From the IMG/VR virus record IMGVR_UViG_3300043598_000016, positions 1 to 64,000 of that record: a stretch of DNA of 64,000 bases; one strand, given 5' to 3'. Source of the stretch: a virus. How positions within the stretch are numbered: position 1 is the stretch's first letter; each line of letters begins with the position of its first letter. Position numbers and translations under genes: made by a program. Below, one piece after another: positions 37,856 to 46,161 of the stretch. The notes beneath the pieces are model-generated. The model was not told the DNA's origin. It saw only the letters and a program-made list of their open reading frames with translations, and made no database searches.

Positions 37856-38311
37856 CTACTCGGCCGGGGGCCCGTGGGTGAACTCCGGGTCCTCGGGCGC
37901 CGGCACCGGATCCCCGGGGGTGGTGTCGGTGGGATCCGCCGGTACCGGGTTGTCCGGGTCCGCGCCCATGTCGCGCAGCCTCGAGCCCAGCGCGGTGAAG
38001 CCAGCCACCGCCTCGTCTACCTGCGCCTGCAGCGCGGCGGCTTCCTCCGAGCCGGGTTGCGCGGCGGCCAGCGCGGCGGTCAGCTCCACGATCTTGGCTG
38101 TCTGCCGGTCCATCTTGTCGGCCACATCGTTGGTGGCGTCGAACACCTCAGCGACCAGATCCGTGATCTTGGACAACGTTCTCCCCATCCTTCGCAGTAC
38201 TCGAGTGATTCGCTGCTCCACCGCCGCCAACTCGCTGCTGGTCGCCGGTCGATTCGGGTGGTACTGGTACCACCGGGTGAGCGCCTCGGTGAGCCGTGGG
38301 TACTCGGCCAT
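37856..38311 (-). CDS. Coiled-coil protein, 151 aa
   Basis: A 151-aa protein with a coiled coil near residues 35-105 (VEQRITRVLRRMGRTLSKI, then VADKMDRQTAKIVELTAALA), and an acidic Pro-rich tail. ATG 38311 follows AAAGGGGTCAGCG. It overlaps the upstream gene by 164 bases in another frame. Function unknown; a small tail or lysis accessory is possible. Confidence 0.55.
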   Translation of the reverse strand: MAEYPRLTEALTRWYQYHPNRPATSSELAAVEQRITRVLRRMGRTLSKITDLVAEVFDATNDVADKMDRQTAKIVELTAALAAAQPGSEEAAALQAQVDEAVAGFTALGSRLRDMGADPDNPVPADPTDTTPGDPVPAPEDPEFTHGPPAE

Positions 38312-38561
38312 CGCTGACCCCTTTCTGTCCGGGCACCTCGGCCAGCTCGGCAAACTCTTTGGCCTGGCTGGCCGCCATATGGATCAGGCATGGCCAACTC
38401 ACCGCGCGGTTACTGGTGCTGCACGCCCGGCACCGTGAGGCCCGGTAGCGCCGATCCCGCAAGTGCTGATTCAAGGCCCGGACGTAACGCTGCTCGGCGA
38501 GCAGGAACGGCACCAGCTCGGGCACGTGAAAGGAGCTGTCATCGTGCCCGGTACCGGTCAT
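38148..38561 (-). CDS. Cys-containing protein with questionable C terminus
   Basis: A 137-aa frame starting at ATG 38561 behind AAGGGGTGAG, right after the sortase stop. Residues 1-80 look real: VPELVPFLLAEQRYVRALNQ and a CRAC...C cluster. Residues 84-137 overlap the coiled-coil gene in another frame and read like an out-of-frame translation. A sequencing or natural frameshift may have removed an earlier stop. Confidence 0.45.
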   Translation of the reverse strand: MTGTGHDDSSFHVPELVPFLLAEQRYVRALNQHLRDRRYRASRCRACSTSNRAVSWPCLIHMAASQAKEFAELAEVPGQKGVSDGRVPTAHRGAHPVVPVPPESTGDQQRVGGGGAANHSSTAKDGENVVQDHGSGR

Positions 38562-38562
38562 C

Positions 38563-39174
38563 TCACCCCTTGGCCACCCGGGCGTACACGATGATCGAGT
38601 CCTGATAGGACCGGGCCCGGTGATTGAACGTCCCGCCACAGGTGATCAGAGTAAGGCCGGCCACCGGGCTGTCCGCGAAAACTCGATCAAACGGGAACGC
38701 TGCCTTGGGCACCTCTTGGCGGCCGGTGATGGTGAACGCGCGCACCAGCCCGGCCCGGTCGGTGACCTCGATCCGCTGCCCGGTCCGGGCGGCGGCCAGC
38801 TGGCCGAACGCTCCCGGCGCGCCGGCCCAGTCCACGTGACCGACCATCACCGCCGGCCCGAGGTCACCCGGGGCGGGGGAGTAGCAGTACCAGCCGGCCA
38901 GCTGCGGCGCCCGATCGATCGGCACCAGGTCCATATCGGACTGGGCGGTCAACCCCACCCGGGTGACCTCCACCCCGACCCGCTGCGCCGGGAAGTAGAG
39001 CCGCATCGGATCCCGGGGCCCGTCCGGTTTCCGGGTGCAGTCCACCGGTAGCGGGGGCCGCCCAGCCGGATCAGAGCCCGAGCTCGGACCCGGCTGAGCG
39101 GCTTGACACCCGGCCAGCGTAGCTAGTGCCAGCAACGCGGTGGCCAGGGCCAGCCCTACGCCTCGAGCAGCCAT
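38563..39174 (-). CDS. Sortase, class F-like, lipoprotein-anchored
   Basis: A 203-aa sortase. The N terminus is a lipoprotein signal (VGLALATALLALATLAGC, Cys23). The catalytic domain shows MVGHVDW with His113, LTLITCGGTF with Cys179, and RARSYQDSIIVYA with Arg188. These are the sortase His-Cys-Arg residues, and the layout is of the actinobacterial class E/F type. It would covalently attach a surface protein on the outer membrane face. It overlaps by 19 bases the gene for a secreted protein with APETGDG and a C-terminal span, its likely substrate. A phage-encoded sortase with substrate in the structural operon is unusual. Confidence 0.8.
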   Translation of the reverse strand: MAARGVGLALATALLALATLAGCQAAQPGPSSGSDPAGRPPLPVDCTRKPDGPRDPMRLYFPAQRVGVEVTRVGLTAQSDMDLVPIDRAPQLAGWYCYSPAPGDLGPAVMVGHVDWAGAPGAFGQLAAARTGQRIEVTDRAGLVRAFTITGRQEVPKAAFPFDRVFADSPVAGLTLITCGGTFNHRARSYQDSIIVYARVAKG

Positions 39175-39770
39175 AACCGGGCCGCGTACACCGAGGCGGA
39201 AATTCCTACGCCCAGCAGCGCGTACAGCGCCATCGCGGGAGCAATGCTGCGGGTGGCCACGTCGCCGAGGTTCTCCGCCCCGGTCGGCTGGCGCGAGCCA
39301 TCACCGGTCTCCGGGGCCCGGCGCGGCCGCAGTGGTACTTGGTAGCCGCCCGAGCTGGGCCGGCGCGAGCTCGGCGGGCTCGAGGGGGCTGGGCTGATAG
39401 TGATGTCCACCTGATCGCGGCAGAGCACGTCCACCCGGTCCTGGGCCAGCACCTGGGCGGCCCGCAACGAAAGCACCGCGCGGATCTTGACCACGGCCGC
39501 GTCATTGTCTGCCTTGGCGGTGCCCAGCAGCGCGGGCAGGCCGAGCCGGCGGGTGAGCTCGTCCACCGTGGTGGTCAGCCCCTCGGTGGCGGCCAGCGCA
39601 TCGTTGAGGTCATCGGTCACGGCGCCGAGGTTGACCTGGGCATCGGCGCACACGGTGGCGGTCAGCGCCGGCGCGGCGTGCGCGAGCGGTACCGGGGTAA
39701 GCCAGGCGCCGCCGGCCAGCAGCATCGCGCCGGCGGCCAGCGCGATCGGCGCGGCGAGAGGATGTCGCAT
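39156..39770 (-). CDS. Secreted protein with PETG-type sorting signal
   Basis: A 204-aa surface protein. A signal peptide (MRHPLAAPIALAAGAMLLAGG..., likely cut after AHA near residue 33) leads to a helical domain with Cys41 and Cys117, which may form a disulfide. A Pro/Ser spacer leads to APETGDG at 152-158, then a hydrophobic span near 175-197 and short C terminus (RLWLLEA). This order matches a cell-wall sorting signal, although LPxTG is replaced by APETG. The adjacent sortase supports this. ATG 39770 follows the CCCCGACCA box and GGGAGCCCTCC. Confidence 0.75.
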   Translation of the reverse strand: MRHPLAAPIALAAGAMLLAGGAWLTPVPLAHAAPALTATVCADAQVNLGAVTDDLNDALAATEGLTTTVDELTRRLGLPALLGTAKADNDAAVVKIRAVLSLRAAQVLAQDRVDVLCRDQVDITISPAPSSPPSSRRPSSGGYQVPLRPRRAPETGDGSRQPTGAENLGDVATRSIAPAMALYALLGVGISASVYAARLWLLEA

Positions 39771-39794
39771 GGAGGGCTCCCTAGGTGGTCGGGG
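39771..39794 (-). promoter_or_regulatory. CCCCGACCA box plus GGGAGCCCTCC before 39770
   Basis: On the minus strand CCCCGACCA (39794-39786) is followed by GGGAGCCCTCC directly before ATG 39770. It marks the sorting-signal gene as a separate expression unit. Confidence 0.65.
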
Positions 39795-39819
39795 ATTCAC
39801 ACCGATCTAACGAGAGCCA

Positions 39820-39891
39820 CCCGGCCCCGTTACGCCTGATCAGGCCGGTGGTGGCGACACGGCGGACCAGCGGGGTGGTAACGGGGCCGGG
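39820..39891 (-). promoter_or_regulatory. 14-bp perfect inverted repeat upstream of the sortase pair
   Basis: CCCGGCCCCGTTAC (39820-39833) and GTAACGGGGCCGGG (39878-39891) are perfect arms around a 44-base loop, in the 202-base gap before the sorting-signal gene. It could be an operator or a transcription stop. A TTAGAT -10-like sequence lies between it and the gene, without a good -35. Confidence 0.5.
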
Positions 39892-39946
39892 CGTACTGCG
39901 CCTAACTCAGCCGGCGGACTCGGGCCCGGCTGCCCAACGGGGAGCG

Positions 39947-39972
39947 GAACACTGAGAATGCTGGCAGTGTTC
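39947..39972 (-). terminator. Hairpin directly after the collagen-like membrane protein gene
   Basis: GAACACTG (39947-39954) and CAGTGTTC (39965-39972) form a perfect 8-bp stem with a 10-base loop, starting at the last base before the TGA stop on the minus strand. It probably ends transcription before the sortase pair. Confidence 0.55.
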
Positions 39973-41133
39973 TCAGCCCCCGAGCAATCCGCCGAGCAGC
40001 CCGCCATCGGTGGGCGGTGGCGCTGTTTCGGCTGGTGGTCCGTCCCCGGCGGCCGGCGGGGCTTCTGTGGTCGGTGCCGGCTGTTCGGCGGTAGGACTGG
40101 GCTGTTCGGCGGTAGGGGCCGGTGGCTCGGGCGACCCCCCACCTGATCCGCCCGAGCCGCCGGGGCATGAGCTGTCACCGGCCGGCGCGTGATCCTCGGC
40201 GCCGTCCGTGTAGACCACCACCGATTCGCACTCCCCGGCGTTGTTGCGTTGGAAGCGCGGCCCGGTGACGATGCCCCGCCCGGGCGCGCCGGGCGCCCCG
40301 TTCTCCCCGGCTGGCCCCCGGAACCGGTCCAGGTTGGCGGTGACATAGGCCGCGATGGCGGCGGCCACCTGCGCCTCGGTGACCACGCCCTGCGGCCCCA
40401 TCGGCCCCCGGTACAGCTCAGGGTTGGCCTCGAGCACCGCCCGGGCGGCCAGGGTGACCGCCTCGAGTGAGGGGCGGTAGATGGCCGGGTGGGTGACGAA
40501 ATAGTCCGCGATCAGCCGGGTGACCTGGGCATCGGTCGGCCCGGTGTCGATCGCGCTGGGCACCTGATTGGCCTTGGCCGCCACGTCGCACGCGCCCCGG
40601 GCCTGCAGCTCATGGGCCAGCTGATCGGATCCCGAGCACATGGCCAGCACCTGGGACTTGACCGCGCCATCTTGGGCCTGGGCGTTCTCCACCGAGGTGG
40701 TGGTGGCCGGGCCGAGCGCGAACGCGGACAGCACGCCGAGGCCCAGCAACGCGGCGCCGGCGGCCATCACCAGCCAGCCCGGGAAATCCGCTGTCTTGAC
40801 CTTGGCCCAGAGCCCGGCGGCGGCGGTGCTAATCCCAGTCCGTGCGGCGCTCACGCGGGAGGGGCCAGTCTTCTTCCGGCTCGCGGAGTCGGTGCCGCGA
40901 GGTTGCGGCGGCTGCTGGTGGCTGCTGAACCGCCGGCGGCGCGCCTTGGGATCCACCCTCGGGCGCCACGGCTGTTCGGGGATCCGCTCGGTGACCAGGG
41001 TCTGCTCGGGTGACTCGGACCTCGGCGCCGAGCTGGCCGACTGTTCGCTCTTGGCTGAGTCGGCTGACCGGTCTTTCCGGTGCCGCCTCGGGCGCGCGGT
41101 CGACTCTGTCCCGTTCGGGGTCTTGGCTGTCAT
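39973..41133 (-). CDS. Membrane protein with collagen-like segments
   Basis: A 386-aa protein. The first 110 residues are basic and disordered, followed by one membrane span near 118-140 (WLVMAAGAALLGLGVLSAFAL). The outer part is helical with Cys, then short collagen-like Gly-X-Y pieces (GPMGPQG; GPAGENGAPGAPGRG), a beta segment, and a Pro/Thr-rich tail (PTAEQPSPTAEQPAP) ending GGLLGGLLGG. ATG 41133 has AGGGGACGAAG before it. It looks like an envelope-anchored spike or surface display protein. It overlaps the upstream gene by 305 bases. Confidence 0.65.
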   Translation of the reverse strand: MTAKTPNGTESTARPRRHRKDRSADSAKSEQSASSAPRSESPEQTLVTERIPEQPWRPRVDPKARRRRFSSHQQPPQPRGTDSASRKKTGPSRVSAARTGISTAAAGLWAKVKTADFPGWLVMAAGAALLGLGVLSAFALGPATTTSVENAQAQDGAVKSQVLAMCSGSDQLAHELQARGACDVAAKANQVPSAIDTGPTDAQVTRLIADYFVTHPAIYRPSLEAVTLAARAVLEANPELYRGPMGPQGVVTEAQVAAAIAAYVTANLDRFRGPAGENGAPGAPGRGIVTGPRFQRNNAGECESVVVYTDGAEDHAPAGDSSCPGGSGGSGGGSPEPPAPTAEQPSPTAEQPAPTTEAPPAAGDGPPAETAPPPTDGGLLGGLLGG

Positions 41134-41371
41134 CTTCGTCCCCTAGCTCGGGCATCGGCGGGGCGGTGAGCCCGTTGGCCGCCAGCAGCACCCGGACCCG
41201 GAATCCCCACCTAGTGACTAACGCGGCGTAGTCACGGAGGTCACGCACCTCCTCGGCCAGCTCCCGCTGCCGCTTGGACAGCCGGGCGCCCACGAACGCC
41301 ATCACCCCGCCCAGGCCGGCCACCAGGGTGGTGAGCGCGGTCATCAGCTGAGTGAGATCCGTGGTGGTCAC
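40829..41371 (-). CDS. Membrane protein with long out-of-frame overlap
   Basis: A 180-aa protein. A membrane span (LMTALTTLVAGLGGVMAFVGARL) near residues 8-30 is followed by a coiled segment and an acidic to Pro/Ala-rich tail. The last 101 codons overlap the collagen-like protein gene in another frame. The overlapped part uses AGA and CGA codons and has weaker GC3 than the other frame. GTG 41371 lacks a strong ribosome-binding site. A small holin-like role is possible for the N-terminal half. Confidence 0.5.
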   Translation of the reverse strand: MTTTDLTQLMTALTTLVAGLGGVMAFVGARLSKRQRELAEEVRDLRDYAALVTRWGFRVRVLLAANGLTAPPMPELGDEDDSQDPERDRVDRAPEAAPERPVSRLSQERTVGQLGAEVRVTRADPGHRADPRTAVAPEGGSQGAPPAVQQPPAAAATSRHRLREPEEDWPLPRERRTDWD

Positions 41372-41375
41372 TCGA

Positions 41376-42098
41376 TCATTGTGGGCGGCGGGTGGGGCGG
41401 CGGGTGGGCCGGCGGGTGGGCCGAGGTGGCCGGCGGTCATCGGACCCGGCCGGGTCCGGGCCCAGCAGCCGCTCGGCTAGGGCCTCGGCGGACTCCCGGG
41501 GCGGGATACCCGGGGTGTCCGTGGCGGCCTGCTCGGTGGCCGCGTCCAGGTCCACCAGCTGCACCGTGTTGCGCCCGGCCCGGGCCGCCCGTAGGGCGTT
41601 GCGCCGGCGGCGGGTGAACTCCCGTTTAACCCGCATGTGATCCTCACTGACCGGCGCGGTGTCCCGAATGAATTGCAGCGGGTTCGCCGTGTCGGAGTTG
41701 GCGAGCCCGGTGGCTTCCCCAATGATCGCTCCGGGGGTGCGCCCAGGCCGACCGGTCAGCTTGCCTTTGCCGCGCCGCGCCTTGACCACCTTGAGCGCCG
41801 CTTTGCGGGCATCAGCGATGGTGGGTGCGTTGAGCAGGTGCTCGGGGTCGGCCAGCTGCGCCTCGCTGCTGGTGGCCAGGTACCGCTCATAGATCACCAG
41901 GTTGAGCACGTCATCCCACCCGACATCGGTGGATAGGTCGATGTCGTACTCGGCGGCCCGGGACTCGAACGTGTCCGTGGGCATGATCCGCGCCATCATC
42001 TCGCTGGTGCCATCGTCATGGGTCAGCTCGAGGGTGAGGACATAGACCTGGATCGAGCCCAGGGTGGACAGTTCCGCGTGGTGCACCGTGACATCCAT
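41376..42098 (-). CDS. Minor tail/structural protein, 240 aa
   Basis: A 240-aa protein. The N-terminal half is beta-rich with acidic patches (GSIQVYVLTLELTHDDGTSEMMARI), the middle is basic, and the C terminus has PTRRP repeated three times. ATG 42098 overlaps the tail-fibre stop as TGATG. It belongs to the tail operon but has no recognised domain. Confidence 0.55.
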   Translation of the reverse strand: MDVTVHHAELSTLGSIQVYVLTLELTHDDGTSEMMARIMPTDTFESRAAEYDIDLSTDVGWDDVLNLVIYERYLATSSEAQLADPEHLLNAPTIADARKAALKVVKARRGKGKLTGRPGRTPGAIIGEATGLANSDTANPLQFIRDTAPVSEDHMRVKREFTRRRRNALRAARAGRNTVQLVDLDAATEQAATDTPGIPPRESAEALAERLLGPDPAGSDDRRPPRPTRRPTRRPTRRPQ

Positions 42099-43804
42099 CA
42101 GGTCAGCGGCATGCTGATTTCGGTGAGCGTGCGGAACGCCCAGCAGCGGATCTTGATTACCTTGCCCCCGGTGGGTAGCGCCGGGGTCTGGCCGACCGCC
42201 GCCGGGCTGGCCCCGTTGTTGTTCAGCCCGAACCGCACGCCGAACCCGGTGAGTGTGTTGGTCTCATCCCGGATCGAGTACATCGGGTTATTTGAATCGA
42301 CCAGCCCGCATGACATTACCGGCGCCATGGCGCTGGCCATGGTGATGCCATAGTCCATGCTCACCCCGGTGATCGCGGCGGCGGAGTTGTTGACCACCGA
42401 GATGTTCATCACCCAGACAGCCGTGTTGGCGTAAGGGAACGTGTAGTTCTCCCAGAATCCGCGCAGCTGCAGCAGCCCATCATCCCAGCTGAACAGCCCG
42501 ATCTCGGCGCCGGCCTGGGTGGTGATACCGAAGTGCGCGGAGTCCTCGGCGAGGCGGACCCGGCCGCCTCGGGGGGTGGCGTCGTTGGCCGCGTCGGTGA
42601 GCCCCAGGAACGCGTCATCCGGACTCATCACCAGCCGGGGCGTGACGTTGGTCTGTACCGAGTTGATGGCCCGAATTTCAAGATTCACATCGTCCGGGAA
42701 GTCAAGCGGCTGATACGAAAACACCCGGGCGTATTTGGTCTCCCCGAGGCTGGGAAAGAATCGGATCTCGTTATCCGGGCCGGACAGCAGAATGCGCCGG
42801 CCCGAACTGCCGGTCTGCACCGACACATCGGCCAGCACCTCCCCGGCGCGGATCTTGTCGGCGGTGATCGCGCCGGCCGCAATGGCGCCGGCGGTGACCG
42901 AGTTGACGGCGATCTTCTCCGCCGTGATGGCCAGCGCCAGGATTTTCTCGGCGGTCACCGCGCCGGCGGTGAGGTGCTCGGCCGAGATGGCCTCGGCCGC
43001 GATGTTGATGGCCTGGATGGCCTGCGCCGCGATGGCCAGCGCGGTCACCGAACCGGCGCCGAGGTGCCCGGCCGCGATGGCCCCGGCGATCAACTGCTCT
43101 CCGCCCACGCTGTTGGCGGCCAGGTGGGCCAGGTCTATCACCTGCTCGCCGATCTGGATGGAGCCCACCGCGCCGGCGGCGATCTTGGCCTGGGTGACCG
43201 CGTCGGTGGCCAGCTGCAGCTCGCCGATGGCGCCCTCGAGAATGTCCGCGCCGACCACCGAGGTGGGCGTGGCGGTGACCGGCTCGCTGTAATCGGACTC
43301 GGTGCCGGACATGTTCACCGAGGACAGCCAGATCCGGTACGGCTTGGCCTCGAGCCCGGAAATCACCAGCATGCTCGGGTTGAGCCCGATCACGTTACCG
43401 ACTACCACGCCTTCCTCAACCGGGCCCTCACCACCCGGGATGCCCTTGGCCAGCCACACGTTGGTGTGGCTGTAGTCCCACATCCAGCGCCCGGTGCTGG
43501 GCCCGTGTGTCTCCACCTTGAGCGTGCCGAACCCGGGCACCACGGTGGGCGCGGCCGGGATGATCGGCGGGGTGGGATTGTTGACCACCCGGCCCCCGAC
43601 GTACGACCCGTCCTCCTGCTTGCCGATGATCGCCCTAGGGTTGCCGTTGGCGTCGTAGACCACCATCGAGCCGTCCTCGATGGACGACTGGCCGAGCTGG
43701 GTGGTGTTGGCGCCGAGCTCGAGGGATTCCACCCGGCGCTGTAGCCGGGCCAGCTCGGCGGCCATCCCGGCGGTGGCCCTGGCATCAGCCTCAGCCGTGG
43801 TCAT
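42098..43804 (-). CDS. Minor tail protein with AITAxKI repeats
   Basis: A 568-aa tail tip or side fibre. It begins with a coiled coil (ELARLQRRVESLEL), then a beta domain with an Ig/fibronectin-like segment. Residues about 190-330 contain a dozen short repeats such as AITAEKI, AVTAEKIL and GAITADKI, giving a repetitive shaft. The C-terminal third is a beta-rich tip. Such repeats are common in actinophage minor tail proteins. It overlaps the neighbouring genes at both ends. Confidence 0.75.
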   Translation of the reverse strand: MTTAEADARATAGMAAELARLQRRVESLELGANTTQLGQSSIEDGSMVVYDANGNPRAIIGKQEDGSYVGGRVVNNPTPPIIPAAPTVVPGFGTLKVETHGPSTGRWMWDYSHTNVWLAKGIPGGEGPVEEGVVVGNVIGLNPSMLVISGLEAKPYRIWLSSVNMSGTESDYSEPVTATPTSVVGADILEGAIGELQLATDAVTQAKIAAGAVGSIQIGEQVIDLAHLAANSVGGEQLIAGAIAAGHLGAGSVTALAIAAQAIQAINIAAEAISAEHLTAGAVTAEKILALAITAEKIAVNSVTAGAIAAGAITADKIRAGEVLADVSVQTGSSGRRILLSGPDNEIRFFPSLGETKYARVFSYQPLDFPDDVNLEIRAINSVQTNVTPRLVMSPDDAFLGLTDAANDATPRGGRVRLAEDSAHFGITTQAGAEIGLFSWDDGLLQLRGFWENYTFPYANTAVWVMNISVVNNSAAAITGVSMDYGITMASAMAPVMSCGLVDSNNPMYSIRDETNTLTGFGVRFGLNNNGASPAAVGQTPALPTGGKVIKIRCWAFRTLTEISMPLT

Positions 43805-46158
43805 TCGGTCACCTCCGGGGGGTCGATGGGCGCGCCGTACTGGAATTGCTCGGACCGGCGGATCTGCGCGGCGACCCGGTTGGCGTCCGGCTCCCAGGTG
43901 TAGGAAACGAAGCGGTGCCAGAGCTCCACGTGCCCGGCGTACGGGATGTCCCCGAGGATCAGCCCGTCATCGCCCACCGTGTAGCTGCCCACCGGGGCAT
44001 TGGGGTGGTCAGCGTCCAGGATGATCTCCCCGATGGTGATCGCGGCGCGGCGGCGCAGCAGCTCGTCCCCGGCGGCCGCGTTGGTGCCGGCCACCGTGCC
44101 CAGGGTCTGATCGGTGACCACCGCCACCCGGCGGATCCGGTGCGGGTCGGCCCGGCCGGCGTAGCCGCGCACAGCGGCCCGGCCTTCCCCCTTGCCCCGG
44201 TACATGACCTGGCTGGCGTAGGCGCCGGGCTCCTCCCGCAGTGGGAACGCGTCGAGCATATTTTCATCCAGCGCAAACCTGAGCTCGAACCGCTTCCTAC
44301 CGATCCTCGGGTAGCCGAGCTCGATCACCTGCAGCACGGCGGTGCGGTCCGCGTTCCACCGGGGCCGCTCCACGTAGTCGATGAAAAACGTCTTACACAG
44401 GTTGTCGATCTCCCGGCCACAGTCGATGTCGGAGTACCAACTCAGCACGTAGGGCTTGGCCTCCACAATGCGCGGCGTGCGGATCTTCTTAGAGCCGTCG
44501 CTCATGTCGATGGTGATCACACCGGTTTCCGGGTCGGTGTAGCTGGCCACCTCGTAGGGCTCCTCGGGTACCTCGGGCTCCTCGGGCGGATCCTCCGGGT
44601 CTGGCTCGTCCTCGGGGTCCACCGGGTCCGGCGGCGGGGCCGGCTCGGTGGTGTCGTCGTAGAGCAGCTCACCGGTGTCCGGGTCAAAGTCGTGATAGGC
44701 CGGCACGCCGAGGCGCCCTTTCGAGGCCACGTCGGGGGACACCATCACGTCCAGCCGGGCGTCCGGGTAGCTGGTGAGGTGCGCCCAGATATCCCGGATC
44801 ACGTCGCACGGGTCAGCCTCGAGATAGGACTCATCGCCCAGGAACGGCATGTTCTGCGCGTAGCCGCTCACGCCGATGGCCTCGAGCGCGTAGGTTTCCC
44901 CGTCCACCCCGGACGGCTGCAGGATGCCCGAGGCGAGGATCTGCCCGTCCTGCTCGGCGTGAATCCAGGTGGCCCACGGATCCAGGTTGAGCTCTTTGAG
45001 CCCCTTATACTCGGGGCGGAGATCGGCCCGGATCACGGTGGGCCCACTCAGTGTGTAGGTGATCGCCGGGTTGATCAGCGGCAGATCCCAGTCAAGCCAA
45101 CGGTGGGTGCGGATGTCCTGGGCGATGAACCGCAGTGGCGCCCGGGCGGCCCGGCGCGGCGGGCTGGTCAGCAGCTCCACGTCCGGCGGTGGGTAGTCGA
45201 TGTCCCCGGCGATCGAGGCGTACGGGATCGAGCGGGGCGCCATCACGGTCAGCGCCTCGGCGCCGGCCAGCTGCAGGTGCACCCCGGCCGTGCTGGACAC
45301 CGGGGCCAGCGGGGTGAGCGCCTCGGCGGTGCTCGAGCGGGAGCCGGTGGGAGTGGATACCGGGTGCGTCGCGGTGATCGTTTTCATCACCTTATAGGCC
45401 GCTGGGCAGCTGCTCACCGGGCCGGCGGCGGTCACCGTGGCGCCGGTCATCCGCTTGCCCGCGCCGGCCGGCACCGAGCTCACCGGCCCGGTGTTGCTGA
45501 CCGTGGCACCCGAGCGCAGCGGCGGGGCGAACCCGGTATTGAACCCGGCGCCGGCGAATTCCATCCAGCCGGGCTGAGTGGTCACCTGGGCGCTGCCGAC
45601 CACCAAGTCCGAGCCGGTGGCGCCGTAGTACAGCGTGCCGGTGTAGCTGGTGCTGGCGGTGTTGCCGGCCCGGTAGCCGATCTCGAGCACCACCCGATCG
45701 CCGGGCTGCGCGGCCACCGGGGTGATCGAGCCGGCGCCGATGATGACCTGCACCCCGAACGCGCTAGTGGAGATGGTCGGGGCCGGCCACTCGGCGCCGC
45801 CGCCCAAGGCCAGGCTGGTCAGCGCGCCGCGCACCACGTCCGTGCTGCCCACCGTGACGAACATGTGTATCTGAACGATCATGTTGGCGGCCGCGTTGGA
45901 TTCCAGGCAGCCGAACGTGAGCGTCATCGCGCCGTCGAGGGTGGCCGCGTTGTTCAGCGGGGTGGAGACGAACCGGCGCAGCAGGGTGGCCCAATTGTTG
46001 GTGGTGGAGGTCTCCGCCTTGGCCGCCGTGGTGCCGGCGCCCAGCTTGCGCGCCTGCAGCGAGGACGCGCCGGTCAGCGTCTTGTCATTCCAGGTGCCCC
46101 GGATGGTGGCCGGGGTGTAGCCGGCGGCGGTGTTGGTGAGGTAGAGGCGCAGCGCCAT
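43801..46158 (-). CDS. Large minor tail protein, baseplate hub-like
   Basis: A 785-aa protein. The N-terminal part has a beta-rich capping region (MALRLYLTNTAAGYTPATIRG start), then Ser/Thr/Val-rich repeats. The C-terminal half resembles siphovirus tail-hub proteins of the Gp37/prophage-tail-endopeptidase type (PLINPAITYTLSGPTVIRADLRPEY; EADPCDVIRDIWAHL), with an acidic Pro-Glu-Asp linker near residues 515-545. It probably sits at the tail tip. Confidence 0.75.
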   Translation of the reverse strand: MALRLYLTNTAAGYTPATIRGTWNDKTLTGASSLQARKLGAGTTAAKAETSTTNNWATLLRRFVSTPLNNAATLDGAMTLTFGCLESNAAANMIVQIHMFVTVGSTDVVRGALTSLALGGGAEWPAPTISTSAFGVQVIIGAGSITPVAAQPGDRVVLEIGYRAGNTASTSYTGTLYYGATGSDLVVGSAQVTTQPGWMEFAGAGFNTGFAPPLRSGATVSNTGPVSSVPAGAGKRMTGATVTAAGPVSSCPAAYKVMKTITATHPVSTPTGSRSSTAEALTPLAPVSSTAGVHLQLAGAEALTVMAPRSIPYASIAGDIDYPPPDVELLTSPPRRAARAPLRFIAQDIRTHRWLDWDLPLINPAITYTLSGPTVIRADLRPEYKGLKELNLDPWATWIHAEQDGQILASGILQPSGVDGETYALEAIGVSGYAQNMPFLGDESYLEADPCDVIRDIWAHLTSYPDARLDVMVSPDVASKGRLGVPAYHDFDPDTGELLYDDTTEPAPPPDPVDPEDEPDPEDPPEEPEVPEEPYEVASYTDPETGVITIDMSDGSKKIRTPRIVEAKPYVLSWYSDIDCGREIDNLCKTFFIDYVERPRWNADRTAVLQVIELGYPRIGRKRFELRFALDENMLDAFPLREEPGAYASQVMYRGKGEGRAAVRGYAGRADPHRIRRVAVVTDQTLGTVAGTNAAAGDELLRRRAAITIGEIILDADHPNAPVGSYTVGDDGLILGDIPYAGHVELWHRFVSYTWEPDANRVAAQIRRSEQFQYGAPIDPPEVTE

Positions 46159-46161
46159 CGG

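Noticed and set aside
38148-38561. Programmed +1 frameshift joining two genes after the sortase
   Set aside because: Frame geometry would allow +1, but the downstream gene has its own good start, and no known slippery pause is visible.
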